A stretch of 46,798 nucleotides of DNA, taken from contig DASPZU010000022.1 in the NCBI GenBank assembly GCA_035636095.1, positions 1-46,798 of the forward strand. The letters are read 5' to 3'. The DNA comes from Gp7-AA10 sp035636095 (GTDB lineage: Bacteria; Acidobacteriota; Thermoanaerobaculia; Gp7-AA8). Position numbers and translations under genes: made by a program. Below are positions 1 to 8,977 of this stretch, piece after piece. The notes under the pieces are model-generated. The model saw only the letters and a program-made list of their open reading frames with translations. It made no database searches and was not told the origin of the DNA. Numbering within the stretch: position 1 is the first letter of the stretch; each line of letters starts with the position of its first letter.

Positions 1-1
1 C

Positions 2-1450
2 AACATCTATCTGCATGCCGTACCGTTCGAAATGCCGGGCCTTCGCACAGACGGCAACAATCTGTTCGAGGTCTATCACACTGCGAAAGCTGCGATTGAA
101 CGCGCCCGCTCCGGCGGCGGGCCGACGCTCATCGAGTACCGCACGTATCGGTGGCGCGGTCACGTCGGCGGCAACCTCGATTTGGAAAAAGGGATCAGGA
201 GCCGGTTGGAATACGACTTGTGGAAGGATCGCGATCCTGTCCTGCATATGGAGAAACTGCTGCGCGCCACCAGGGTGTTGGATGGCGACAGCGTCGACGC
301 TCTCAAAGCCGGCGTCCGCCAACGCGTGGAACGCGCGATCGACTTCGCACGAGTTTCTCCGCAGCCGGATCCTTCCGAGCTGACGCTGTACACGCGGGCG
401 AGGACGAGCGAGAAGTTGCCCTCGATTAAGCCTTCGGTTCGAACGGACAGCAAGGGCGCGCGCGTCCATCATGAGATCCTTGGATACGGCGAAGCGATCC
501 GAGAGGCGACCGATCAGCTCATGGCCGCCGACCCGCGAGTCTTCATCATGGGTCAGGGCGTCAACAGTCCCTGGTACGTCGGGGCTTCAACGACCGGTCT
601 CCTCCGAAAGTACGGTTCACGGAGAGTGATCGAGACCCCGATTAGCGAGGATGTCATCACTGGAGCAACCATTGGCGCGGCGATGGCTGGCATGCGACCG
701 ATCGTTATCCATCCCCGCATCGATTTTGCGCTGCTCGGAACCGAACAACTGATCTCGCAAGCGGCCAATTGGCACTACATGACGGGCGGGCGGGTCAAAA
801 TACCGATTGTCGCTCGGCTGATCGTAAACCGGGGGGGCGAGCAGGCGGCGCAACATTCACAAAGCCTCCAAGCCATGTACGCGCATTGCCCCGGTTTGAC
901 CGTTGTGATGCCATCAAATGCGTACGACGCGAAGGGTTTGCTGGTTGCCAGCGTGCTGTCGGATGATCCTGTGATTTATATCGATGACCGTTGGGCGTAC
1001 GGCGAAGCCGATGAAGTCCCACGGGACTTGTACAGCATCCCGCTGGGAAAGGGCATCGTTCGCCAGAGCGGGACCGACGTAACCATCGTTGCAACCTCCT
1101 ACTGGAACCGCCGGGCCGTTCAAGCATCTACTGTACTCGCTGCCGACGGGATCTCCGTCGAGGTCATCGATCCCCGCACGCTTCGACCGCTCGATACCGA
1201 CTTGATCCTGAGCTCTGTCGCAAAGACTCACCGGCTGCTTGTCGCGGACGGCGGCTGGGATGCCTTCGGATTCACGGCGGAAGTCGCCGCGCTGGTTGCC
1301 TCCAGTCCACTGTACAAAGACCTGGAGGCGCCGGTGAGGCGATTTGGCCTTACAGACTGTCCGGCGCCAATGAGCGGCGTGCTCGAGAAGGTCTACTACA
1401 AGGACGTTGATGCTCTCGTCGCCGCAATCCGCGACCTTGTCGAGAGCTGA
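2..1450 (+). CDS. Fused E1 alpha/beta thiamine-diphosphate 2-oxoacid dehydrogenase-like protein (5' partial)
   Basis: The frame is open from base 2 with no start in the window, so the N-terminus is missing. The first ~140 visible residues match the C-terminal part of an E1 alpha subunit: the TYRWRGHVGG stretch corresponds to the conserved YR.RGH region. From about residue 155 an E1 beta subunit follows, with EAIREATDQLM, a PISEDVITGATIGAAMAG segment and a C-terminal transketolase-type domain (VEVIDPRTLRPLD). Alpha and beta are therefore one polypeptide. The family decarboxylates 2-oxo acids using thiamine diphosphate. Its place directly before a sugar-phosphate transferase, overlapping by 41 nt, suggests a role in making or modifying a polysaccharide building block rather than central metabolism; that role is inference and the substrate is unknown. 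No E2 or E3 gene is visible in the window. Confidence 0.85.
   Translation, partial: NIYLHAVPFEMPGLRTDGNNLFEVYHTAKAAIERARSGGGPTLIEYRTYRWRGHVGGNLDLEKGIRSRLEYDLWKDRDPVLHMEKLLRATRVLDGDSVDALKAGVRQRVERAIDFARVSPQPDPSELTLYTRARTSEKLPSIKPSVRTDSKGARVHHEILGYGEAIREATDQLMAADPRVFIMGQGVNSPWYVGASTTGLLRKYGSRRVIETPISEDVITGATIGAAMAGMRPIVIHPRIDFALLGTEQLISQAANWHYMTGGRVKIPIVARLIVNRGGEQAAQHSQSLQAMYAHCPGLTVVMPSNAYDAKGLLVASVLSDDPVIYIDDRWAYGEADEVPRDLYSIPLGKGIVRQSGTDVTIVATSYWNRRAVQASTVLAADGISVEVIDPRTLRPLDTDLILSSVAKTHRLLVADGGWDAFGFTAEVAALVASSPLYKDLEAPVRRFGLTDCPAPMSGVLEKVYYKDVDALVAAIRDLVES
1400..1404 (+). promoter_or_regulatory. Ribosome binding site for the sugar transferase
   Basis: AAGGA lies five bases before ATG 1410, inside the end of the preceding gene. 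It favours ATG 1410 over the TTG immediately before it at 1407. Confidence 0.6.
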
Positions 1451-2099
1451 TTTCGCTTCGCCGGGTCCAATCTATCGAGCGATCAAGCGACTCGTCGACT
1501 TGATCGTGTCGATCCTGGGGCTACTCGTTCTGTCACCGCTTCTCATCGCGATCGCGGTCGCGATCCGATTGACCTCACCGGGACCGGCGCTCTATCGCGG
1601 CATTCGGACGGGAATGGGCGGACAGCGCTTTGAAATGCTGAAGTTTCGAACGATGGTCGTGAATGCCGAAAAACTTGGCGGACCATCAACCGGCAAAGGC
1701 GACCCGCGCGTAACCCGCCTTGGTCGCTTCCTGCGTGCCCACAAATTTGATGAACTTCCTCAACTGATCAATGTCTTACGAGGCCAGATGAGTCTCGTGG
1801 GACCGCGCCCTGAAGTCATCCAGTACACCGATGAGTATGTCGGCGAAGAAAAGCTGATTTTGACCGTCAAGCCCGGCATTACAGACTATAGCTCCATTCA
1901 ATTCATCGATCTCGCTGAAGCGCTTGGCCGCGAAAACGTCGACGCAATTTACGAGATGAACGTACGGCCGATCAAGAATCAATTGCGCGTACGCTATGTG
2001 AAACAGCAGAGCTTCACAACCGACATGGGGATCCTGATGCGGACGCTGTTGCATCTCCTTGGAGTCTCTGATCGAGTACCGAAAACTTCCCAACACTGA
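1410..2099 (+). CDS. Initiating sugar-phosphate transferase (bacterial sugar transferase family)
   Basis: A protein of 229 residues with one N-terminal hydrophobic segment (about residues 28-52, LVDLIVSILGLLVLSPLL) followed by the hallmark family motifs KFRTM, DELPQL and SLVGPRPE. This family moves a sugar-1-phosphate from a nucleotide sugar to undecaprenyl phosphate at the inner membrane, the first committed step of Wzx/Wzy polymer assembly. It is the short form, with only the catalytic C-terminal domain, comparable to PglC/WcaJ cores. It overlaps both neighbours (41 nt upstream, about 41 nt downstream), so translation is probably coupled. The sugar transferred cannot be read from the sequence. 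Confidence 0.93.
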   Translation: MLSSPQSATLSRADFASPGPIYRAIKRLVDLIVSILGLLVLSPLLIAIAVAIRLTSPGPALYRGIRTGMGGQRFEMLKFRTMVVNAEKLGGPSTGKGDPRVTRLGRFLRAHKFDELPQLINVLRGQMSLVGPRPEVIQYTDEYVGEEKLILTVKPGITDYSSIQFIDLAEALGRENVDAIYEMNVRPIKNQLRVRYVKQQSFTTDMGILMRTLLHLLGVSDRVPKTSQH

Positions 2100-3015
2100 T
2101 CTCACGATCTCCCGAATCGTTTTCGGCGCCGAACCACTGGGCGGCACTGACTGGGGAACGGCCGACATGAGCGCGCTCGGGGCCGCCGTCCAGTCGGCAG
2201 TGGAGCTGGGAATCAATTGTTTTGACACCGCCGACGTTTACGGACTTGGCACATCGGAAGAGCGCCTGGCCAGTGTGCTTGGAGAGAGGCGTCATCGGAC
2301 CGTCATCGTTACGAAGGGAGGGGTGCGATGGAGTGTGGACCGAAGCGGCCGCGCGAAAACATGGACCGACTGCAGTCCCGAATATCTGCAACAGGCGATC
2401 GACGAGAGCCTTCGACGCCTCCGAATCGACAGCATTCCGCTCTATCTCGTCCATCGTTACGACCCGGCCGTGTCCATGGATCGTCTCATGGAATTGCTCG
2501 CGCGAAACCGGCAGGCCGGCAAGATCCGTTACTTCGGCCTGTCGAACTTCCCCTCAGCGGCCATCGAGCAGGCGCGCTCGATCGCTGCCGTGCAATTCTG
2601 CTACAGCCTTCTCGACTGTTCTGCAAAATCCGAGATTCTGCCACTCGCACGCAAGCTCGGCATCGGCACGATGGCCTACGGCACACTCGCGCAAGGACTC
2701 TTGACGGGAAAGTACACGTCCGAAAGCCGCTTCGAAGTTACTGATCGACGCCACCGTCTGGAGCACTTCCAACCCGAGGGCATTCGCGCTCGCCGACAGC
2801 TGCTGCAACGACTGGCGGCTTTCGCGGCCGAACGGAACGTCCCCCAGGCGGCAGTCGCCGTTCGGTGGGTTTTGGACGATGCAGCCGTGGACAGCGCCGT
2901 GATCGGTTTGAAATCATCGGAACAGGTCCGTCACACTGCCGATTTCTTTGGATGGCGCCTCACACCATCAGAGCGCACCGCGTTGTCGGGAACAAAGAGC
3001 ACTGAGCCGACGTGA
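2059..3015 (+). CDS. Aldo/keto reductase
   Basis: A protein of 318 residues. The catalytic tetrad is visible: Asp in FDTAD, Tyr in DVYGLG, Lys in VTKGG and His in LVHRYDP. The GLSNF motif of the barrel and a C-terminal region (VIGLKSSEQV) typical of NADPH binding are present. The family reduces aldehydes and ketones with NAD(P)H. As the last gene of the plus-strand EPS segment it may reduce a keto-sugar or the product of the upstream thiamine enzyme (inference). The chosen TTG at 2059 gives the conventional N-terminus (YRKLPNTDLTISRI) but lacks a clear Shine-Dalgarno, so the exact start is uncertain. Confidence 0.9.
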   Translation: MESLIEYRKLPNTDLTISRIVFGAEPLGGTDWGTADMSALGAAVQSAVELGINCFDTADVYGLGTSEERLASVLGERRHRTVIVTKGGVRWSVDRSGRAKTWTDCSPEYLQQAIDESLRRLRIDSIPLYLVHRYDPAVSMDRLMELLARNRQAGKIRYFGLSNFPSAAIEQARSIAAVQFCYSLLDCSAKSEILPLARKLGIGTMAYGTLAQGLLTGKYTSESRFEVTDRRHRLEHFQPEGIRARRQLLQRLAAFAAERNVPQAAVAVRWVLDDAAVDSAVIGLKSSEQVRHTADFFGWRLTPSERTALSGTKSTEPT

Positions 3016-3020
3016 CGCGA

Positions 3021-3040
3021 GGCTGGTGACAGCATCAGCC
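3021..3040. terminator. Small hairpin at convergent gene junction
   Basis: GGCTGGTG and CATCAGCC form an 8-bp stem (one G-U pair) around an ACAG loop. It sits between the ends of the plus-strand reductase and the minus-strand methyltransferase, where a shared terminator is expected. There is no T-run, so the role is inferred. Confidence 0.35.
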
Positions 3041-3898
3041 ACTGGGCTTGATCAACTCAAAGGAGAACTGCCAGGCCATGAGCTGAACTCCAGGAATGCG
3101 GGTCAGCACGTCATCGAAAGCGTTGAGTACCGGCATCACGACATTAAAGAGCGGCGGAACACGCCGAACGAACGCGCCAGCGATCGATGCCATGTGCCAG
3201 TAGTGGATCGCTCCGACGTTGAACCACTTCTTCGCCAGCCGGACGTCCTTCAGCGAGAGGATGTGCTCCTTCTCCCACTCTGTTCTCATTTCCGGCGTCA
3301 GCATTCGATATGCCTTGATGGCAGGGTTGTAATCGAGGGCCTCAGCGGCGAATACGACGCCGCCAGGTTTCAGAATTCGGTGCATTTCGGGATAGGCGTG
3401 ATTCAAGTCCAGGTGGTGGAGCATGTAACTACAAAGGATCACGTCGATGGAATTTTCGGGGAGTCCCGTGTTCTCACAATCTCCGGTGAAAAAGATGCAC
3501 CGATCGGACAATCCCTCGCGTTCGGCCGCCTGCGTGGCGTTTTGAATCGAGATTTCGCTGATATCGATTCCGATCGCCAACGCCGCGCCGAGTTTGGCCG
3601 CTTCAATGGCATTGTCGCCGTTACCGCAAGCGTAATCGATGAAGACTTTTCCGGGAACGTTCTGGAGTAGCCACTGGCAGCGATATTCCATGGAGCGCTG
3701 GGTGGTCGAATACCATTTGAAGTTTCCGCGCGCGGTCTCGCTGGTCTGGCCTGGAACAGCGTGGGGATTGTGTGTGTCGCGGCTGAAGTTCGCCCAATCT
3801 CGCTCCGCCTTCTTCCGATCTTCGAGAGTCCCGACAAACTCATTGACGGGTCGCGATTTCAATACGTTGATTCGGTCAATCAGATTCTGAGCTTCCAT
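3035..3898 (-). CDS. Class I SAM-dependent methyltransferase
   Basis: A protein of 287 residues with a Rossmann-type SAM site: motif I VFIDYACGNGDNAIEA (about residues 85-100), an acidic GIDIS strand end, and the post-motif VILCSYMLHHLDL followed by ILKPGG. The N-terminal ~80 residues and hydrophobic C-terminal third are less conserved and probably set acceptor specificity. It is the last gene of the long minus-strand EPS unit, 19 bp after a glycosyltransferase. O-methylation of a sugar or capping of a chain end is plausible, but the acceptor is unknown. Confidence 0.88.
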   Translation of the reverse strand: MEAQNLIDRINVLKSRPVNEFVGTLEDRKKAERDWANFSRDTHNPHAVPGQTSETARGNFKWYSTTQRSMEYRCQWLLQNVPGKVFIDYACGNGDNAIEAAKLGAALAIGIDISEISIQNATQAAEREGLSDRCIFFTGDCENTGLPENSIDVILCSYMLHHLDLNHAYPEMHRILKPGGVVFAAEALDYNPAIKAYRMLTPEMRTEWEKEHILSLKDVRLAKKWFNVGAIHYWHMASIAGAFVRRVPPLFNVVMPVLNAFDDVLTRIPGVQLMAWQFSFELIKPSG

Positions 3899-3917
3899 TC
3901 CATCCTTCCGGTCGAGT

Positions 3918-5156
3918 TTACCGTCGCGCTGCTGCGCGCATCAAAACGCTTTCAATCTCAGGCGCGCCATGCTCGAGCGCCATATGGTTTTGGTAGTAGT
4001 GTCTTGCGCGCGCACCGAATTCCTCACGCTCGGCTTGCGATTTTCCATACATCTGCAGCATCGCTTCGGCCAGCGCATCGGGGTCGCGCGGCGGTGTGGT
4101 CAGTCCTGCTCCTGCATCCCTGATGATCTCCGTTGCTTCGCAGTCGGCAGCGATAATGATTGGCTTCCCGCAGGCGAGATAGACCTGAGTTTTCCCGGGA
4201 ACTGTGGCCCGCAAATATTCCGATTCATTGAGGTGCATCACTAAGACGTCTGCGAGAGCATAGACCTCAGGCATGATCGACTGATCGACGCGGCCGGTGA
4301 AGTGAACGTTGCTTGCGCCCAGATCGGCGGCAAGCGCGCGAAGCTCGCCATCCACCTGACCGGTACCCACGAGAGCGATCTGGATATCGGGTATGGATTG
4401 AAGTCGCACTGCCGCGCGGATGATGGTCTCGATGCCCTGCAGCGGACCGAAGTTGCCGCCGTACAAGAAATTGAATTTTCCGGCCAGTCCGAGCGTCCGC
4501 GCCAGTACTTCGTTTCGCGGCACAGGCCGGAACAGCTCCTCGTCGACCCAGTTGTAGACGGCGTGCACGCGTTCGGCGGGAAACCCCTGCTCGATGGCCA
4601 TGCGCCGATAACCCTTCGAGATTGCAGTCAGCTCAGCGGCCGAACCATAGACCAGGCGACAAAGATAATCGATCGCGCCATTGACCGCCCGCCGCTTGAT
4701 GCCATTCCGGATCATTCCGGAGTCGATCACCGCTTCCGGCCACATATCGGTGATGTTGAAGACGTACGGCACCCCTCGAATTACACGGTTTAACAGAGAT
4801 GGCAGACCGACGGTCGGCGGGGTGGCCATCGCGTATACGACATCGACATCGCCAACCTCCGGCATGCCGATCGCCGATGCACAAAGCGCAAAGCTCATGT
4901 AATTCACGACGCGCTTGGTCGCCGAACGATCGTGGTTCGGGTATAGCGGCACGCGCAGGACCTTGATGCCATTGGTTTCATCCCATTGCTTCCAATGAAT
5001 TTCGTACCCGGGATAGAGGCGTCCAGCGGGATAGTTTGGAAATCCCGTCAGAACAATGACCTCATGGCCACGCCGACACAGCCAACGCGCGAACGGCAGT
5101 CCACGACTGCTTTCGGGTTCGGGGTACCACCATTGCGTCAGAAGAAGGATCCGCAA
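3918..5156 (-). CDS. Glycosyltransferase family 4 (WbuB-like)
   Basis: A protein of 412 residues with the GT-B two-domain fold. The N-terminal acceptor domain starts RILLLTQWWYPEPESSRG with GFPNYPAGR; the C-terminal donor domain has FLYGGNFGPLQGIETIIRA and the ATVPGKTQVYLACGKPII region, where the usual nucleotide-sugar contacts lie. This resembles the WbuB group of O-antigen transferases, often L-fucosamine or N-acetyl sugar transferases, but specificity cannot be assigned. The start is TTG at 5156 with only a weak ribosome binding site. It acts at the cytoplasmic face of the membrane on the lipid-linked repeat unit. Confidence 0.92.
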   Translation of the reverse strand: MRILLLTQWWYPEPESSRGLPFARWLCRRGHEVIVLTGFPNYPAGRLYPGYEIHWKQWDETNGIKVLRVPLYPNHDRSATKRVVNYMSFALCASAIGMPEVGDVDVVYAMATPPTVGLPSLLNRVIRGVPYVFNITDMWPEAVIDSGMIRNGIKRRAVNGAIDYLCRLVYGSAAELTAISKGYRRMAIEQGFPAERVHAVYNWVDEELFRPVPRNEVLARTLGLAGKFNFLYGGNFGPLQGIETIIRAAVRLQSIPDIQIALVGTGQVDGELRALAADLGASNVHFTGRVDQSIMPEVYALADVLVMHLNESEYLRATVPGKTQVYLACGKPIIIAADCEATEIIRDAGAGLTTPPRDPDALAEAMLQMYGKSQAEREEFGARARHYYQNHMALEHGAPEIESVLMRAAARR

Positions 5157-5194
5157 TATTTCGCTCTAACGACGGAAAAGTTGAGGCTGACGCG

Positions 5195-6931
5195 TCATGC
5201 AGTGGCATACCGATTCAGCCACAAATCGAGCATCAGAAGACCGAAGACCTCGCGGGAGAATTTCGTTTCCGCGGTGAAATTCATTCTGCGAAGATCGTAG
5301 AAGTCGCGGAACTTCGACTCAGTGATCTGCTCGCGGATGCGGTGCGCATTGTGATTGACAAAGACACCGATCGGCGTCGTGAATCCCATCTTGTCGGTGC
5401 GATGAATCACCGATCGCGGCAGCAGTCCATCGGCGACACGGCGTAACACCGGTTTCAGGTCGCCGTTCGACGGAAGGATGTCCCGCGGCTGCAACTGCTG
5501 AACGTGCCGCACAAGCCTCTGGTGCAGGAAGCTTGGACGGCTCTCCAGCGAATGACGTCCGCACATCTTGTCATCGATGTTCAGCAGCCCGGCCAGGAAA
5601 TAGCGCCGGTCGAACCGCAGCATGGCCGCAAGATCATCGCGATCGAGGCGGCACTCGTCGAATGCGGCCTCGAACGTCTGCTCGACTTCCGGCTGATAAA
5701 ACTTGTATAGCTCCGGATTGCCTTTGCGGTGCGCGAGCTCGAATCGTTTGCCCGGAACGTCGAGATTCTGCATCTTCGCGAAAAGTTCCTTATAGGAATC
5801 CTGATAGCACTCTCCCAGTGCCAATTGATATCGAACATAACCTGCGAAGAGCTCATCGCCGCCGGTCCCGGTCAGGATGACTTTGTAACGCCGCTTCACT
5901 TGTGCCAGGAGATCGTCGAGCGGAAGAATCACAGAGCCGATCGTCAGCTCGTCGAAGTCTTCAATGATGTCGTTGCACCGCGAGACGAGATCGAACTCCT
6001 CGGACGCATTGACGACCAGCAAACGCACCGCCGTCGTTTCGATGACCTGCTTTGCGTAAAACGTCTCGTTACATTCCGAATCGGAGTAATTACAGTGGTA
6101 AGCGACTTCCGGCTTCGCAACCCGAGTGATCAGGCTCGAGTCGATTCCGCCGCTGCAAAATGTCGTGAAGGACGTGTCGCTGATCGTCGACTCCAGCACG
6201 CAATCGTTGATGATTTCTCGCGTTTGTTCGAGCCACTCCTGCGTGAGCGACTGAACGCCGGTCACGTTTGGCGCGAAAATGTCCTCGTAGCAGGTAACGC
6301 GCTTCTCGCCGGTGGTGAGGTCGATTTCCACGATGTGGCCCGGCATCACCTTCTTGATCTGCTTGATGAACGTCTTGTCCCCGAACGTGAACTGATAGCG
6401 GACATACTCGGAGATCGCGGTGTAGTCGAGATCCCGCGGCTCATCGGCGACTTCGAGGATGCTCTTGAGCAGCGAAGCGGCGCGGACAACCGTTCCCGAG
6501 TGCCAATAGTAGAGCGGCTTGACTCCCAGCTGATCGCGGACCAGGCTGATCGTCTTTCGCTGTTTGTCGTAGATGATGAACGACCAGAAGCCGTGCATTT
6601 TCTTCAGCACGGCAGGTCCCCAGTGTGTCCAGCCGTGCAGCAACACCTCGGCATCGTTCGCGCCGCTGGTTGGCACTCCCTCGGCGATCAGTTCGTCGCG
6701 GAGGCGGTGAAAGTTGTAAATCTCTCCGTTGTAGATGAGCACATGACGTTCGTCCTCGAGAGGCTCCGTGCCGCGCTCGTCGAGACCGATGATCGACAGA
6801 CGCGCATGTGCCATCTGCACCAATGGATCGGACCAGAAACCAATTTCGTCCGGCCCACGTTTTCTCAAACTCCGCAACAATCGATGATGAAACGGTGTCC
6901 GCACGCCCGCCGTCATTAGAATGCCGCACAT
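5195..6931 (-). CDS. Asparagine synthase-like glutamine amidotransferase (first copy)
   Basis: A protein of 578 residues. It begins MCGI, so Cys2 is available as the glutaminase nucleophile after Met removal. The N-terminal class II glutaminase domain contains RGPDEIG and YNGEIYNF. The synthase domain carries the PP-loop SGGIDSS that binds ATP and TGTGGDELFAGY. An AAGGAG ribosome site seven bases upstream supports the start. The family transfers ammonia from glutamine to a carboxylate activated as an acyl-adenylate. In an EPS locus with a UDP-sugar 6-dehydrogenase the likely substrate is a sugar uronic acid, giving a uronamide (inference). A second, only distantly similar copy lies at 14149-16080. 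Confidence 0.92.
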   Translation of the reverse strand: MCGILMTAGVRTPFHHRLLRSLRKRGPDEIGFWSDPLVQMAHARLSIIGLDERGTEPLEDERHVLIYNGEIYNFHRLRDELIAEGVPTSGANDAEVLLHGWTHWGPAVLKKMHGFWSFIIYDKQRKTISLVRDQLGVKPLYYWHSGTVVRAASLLKSILEVADEPRDLDYTAISEYVRYQFTFGDKTFIKQIKKVMPGHIVEIDLTTGEKRVTCYEDIFAPNVTGVQSLTQEWLEQTREIINDCVLESTISDTSFTTFCSGGIDSSLITRVAKPEVAYHCNYSDSECNETFYAKQVIETTAVRLLVVNASEEFDLVSRCNDIIEDFDELTIGSVILPLDDLLAQVKRRYKVILTGTGGDELFAGYVRYQLALGECYQDSYKELFAKMQNLDVPGKRFELAHRKGNPELYKFYQPEVEQTFEAAFDECRLDRDDLAAMLRFDRRYFLAGLLNIDDKMCGRHSLESRPSFLHQRLVRHVQQLQPRDILPSNGDLKPVLRRVADGLLPRSVIHRTDKMGFTTPIGVFVNHNAHRIREQITESKFRDFYDLRRMNFTAETKFSREVFGLLMLDLWLNRYATA

Positions 6932-6965
6932 TTGAAAGCTCCTTGCGATTTCTTAACTCGACCTG

Positions 6966-7985
6966 TCAGGTGCTGAAGGCAGAAGCCGCCCCCTCGCGAA
7001 AGGTGACCGGCTCCCGGCCGATGAGCCGTCGCAGGGTCGTGGCGTCGCCAAGGCAATGGCGCATGTCGCCGGGACGATAACCGCCGACAATCTTTGGCTT
7101 GCAATCCACACGCATCGTCTCCGCAAGAATGTCACAGGCTTCCACTAGCCGCGTCGGTTTGCCGGAACAGACATTGACCATTGGCGGTCCGTCACCTCCG
7201 GATGCCAGTGCGATTACCGTTGCCACGATGTCGCTCACGTGAACCCAGTCGCGGATCTGCTGCCCGTCTTCAAACAGTTGCGGCGCTTGCCTGGCCCGGA
7301 TCCAACCGGCAAGTTTCGCGATGATGGTCGCTTCGCCGTCTTCGAGACGAAGCCGAGTGCCATACGCGGAGGAAAATCGCATGATGTTGACCGGCGCACG
7401 ATCGAAGCCTCGATAGCACAGCTCCTGCATGTATTTTGATGCGCCGTACGTCTCCAGAGGATTCGGCGTCGCGTTCTCGTCGATCGGCAGAACGGCCATG
7501 TCGCTTCCACATTGCGAGCACACTACTTCGTAGCGCCCTCTCGCCATGTCTTTCTCGCGCCGCCGGCCGTTCCCGGTCACACCGCAATCGCTGCAGCGAT
7601 AGGAATAGTTCGAACCGTAAACGCTGAAGCTGCTCGCGTGCACGATCCGCTGGAGTCGCTTCAGCTTTCTGCCGAACTCGACCAGACGCGCTGTGCCTCG
7701 ACAGTTTGCATCGATGATGTTGGCCGGCTCTCGCGATGCGCGCGCAACTCCGCCAAGGGCCGCGAAATGCACGATCAGCTCGACGTCGTTGAAACGATCA
7801 TCCAGATTCCAGTGACGCAAGTCTGCAAAACAGTATTCGACTCTTGGGTTCAGATAATCAGGTGCCGCGCGATGAACTCCCGGATCGAGGCTGTCGATGC
7901 CGATGACATCGAATCCCACATCGACGAGAGCATCCGCCGTATGGGATCCGATAAAGCCTGCCGCTCCGGTGACCACTACTTTCAT
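6966..7985 (-). CDS. NAD-dependent sugar epimerase/dehydratase with internal zinc-ribbon-like insertion
   Basis: A protein of 339 residues in the extended SDR family. It has the NAD motif TGAAGFIGSH at the N-terminus, the HASSFSVYG strand and the catalytic YGASK (Tyr180, Lys184). Between the Ser strand and the catalytic Tyr lies an extra loop with two Cys pairs, CSDCG (131-134) and CSQCG (156-159), which looks like a zinc ribbon. Similar insertions occur in some bacterial deoxysugar epimerases such as dTDP-rhamnose 4-epimerase relatives, so this could be a 4-epimerase. The exact nucleotide sugar is unknown. It overlaps the preceding gene by 4 nt (ATGA), indicating coupled translation. Confidence 0.88.
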   Translation of the reverse strand: MKVVVTGAAGFIGSHTADALVDVGFDVIGIDSLDPGVHRAAPDYLNPRVEYCFADLRHWNLDDRFNDVELIVHFAALGGVARASREPANIIDANCRGTARLVEFGRKLKRLQRIVHASSFSVYGSNYSYRCSDCGVTGNGRRREKDMARGRYEVVCSQCGSDMAVLPIDENATPNPLETYGASKYMQELCYRGFDRAPVNIMRFSSAYGTRLRLEDGEATIIAKLAGWIRARQAPQLFEDGQQIRDWVHVSDIVATVIALASGGDGPPMVNVCSGKPTRLVEACDILAETMRVDCKPKIVGGYRPGDMRHCLGDATTLRRLIGREPVTFREGAASAFST

Positions 7986-8977
7986 TGGCGTTGAGTCACC
8001 TGGACCGGTTCGCTGCCGACAGATTCGGCAATGCGGTCAAAGTGTTCACGAAACCACGCGATGGTGCGGGAAATGCCCTCTTCGAGACAAACGCCGGGCT
8101 CGAAACCGAGGATGGAACGCGCACGGCCAACATCCGCGTGCCGACGCGTGCTGTGATCCCACGCGCGCCGAGGGGCGTACTCGATGCGGCTGCGCGATCG
8201 ACACTGCGAAATGATCATTCTGGCGAGATCGATCACCCTAGTCTGGATTCCTGTGCCGAGGTTGAAGGCGCCGCCATGAGCAGCGGGAGTGATTGCGGAA
8301 CGGACGAGGCCGTCCACAAGGTCATCGACGTAGATGAAATCGCGCGTTTCTTCGCCGGTTCCAGTGATGATGAGCGGCTCGTCGTGCAGGGCGCGCCAGA
8401 TGAAATTCGGAATGACATTGCGATAGCGGCCCGGCACCTCGCCCGGGCCGTACGAATTAAAGAACCGGCAGCGGACGGTACTCACCAAGTCTTTGAAGTA
8501 ATTGCAGTAGAACTCGCCAAGCGCCTTGGTGATCTGATATGGCGTGTCGAGATCGAGGCTCACCGGCATATCTTCACGAACGGGTGCATCGATGCCGTGG
8601 CCTGCGATGGAGCAGCCTGCCGACGCATACACCACGCGTTTGGCGCCCGCCCGCTGTGCCATCACCAGAGTAGTCAAGGTACCGATGCCGTTCGTGCGAA
8701 GGTCATCCAGCGGGTGATCCACGCTGTTCTGATTCGCAAAGAAGGCGGCCAGGTGGAACACGACCGGGCGCTCGATGTCGATCTCGCCGATCCGGCAGAC
8801 ATCGAGCTGGCGCAGGACGACGCGCGGATCCTGGGGCAGCAGCCACGCGTAACCGGATGATAAGTCATCGATCACGAGCAGCTGCGCCGGGCCATCTTTC
8901 AAAAGACGACGCACCAGCTGCGAGCCGATCGCTCCGGAGCCTCCGGTGATCAAAATGTTTTGGCCTCGAAAATCCAT
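7982..8977 (-). CDS. NAD-dependent nucleotide-sugar epimerase/dehydratase
   Basis: A protein of 331 residues in the extended SDR family: ILITGGSGAIGSQLVRRL for NAD binding, YASAGCSIAG around the catalytic Ser region, YQITK (Tyr/Lys pair), FFNSYGPGE and RDFIYVDDL. It begins at ATG 8977, whose A is shared with the TAA of the previous gene (TAATG). The open frame continues 29 codons further upstream but inside wecB, so the downstream start is preferred. It probably epimerises or dehydrates a UDP- or dTDP-activated hexose for the repeat unit. The conserved features do not settle which. Confidence 0.88.
   Translation of the reverse strand: MDFRGQNILITGGSGAIGSQLVRRLLKDGPAQLLVIDDLSSGYAWLLPQDPRVVLRQLDVCRIGEIDIERPVVFHLAAFFANQNSVDHPLDDLRTNGIGTLTTLVMAQRAGAKRVVYASAGCSIAGHGIDAPVREDMPVSLDLDTPYQITKALGEFYCNYFKDLVSTVRCRFFNSYGPGEVPGRYRNVIPNFIWRALHDEPLIITGTGEETRDFIYVDDLVDGLVRSAITPAAHGGAFNLGTGIQTRVIDLARMIISQCRSRSRIEYAPRRAWDHSTRRHADVGRARSILGFEPGVCLEEGISRTIAWFREHFDRIAESVGSEPVQVTQRQ

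Noticed and set aside
5729..6919. Plus-strand open frame (about 396 codons) opposite the first amidotransferase
   Set aside because: It is antisense to a complete asparagine-synthase-like gene and has no protein features of its own.
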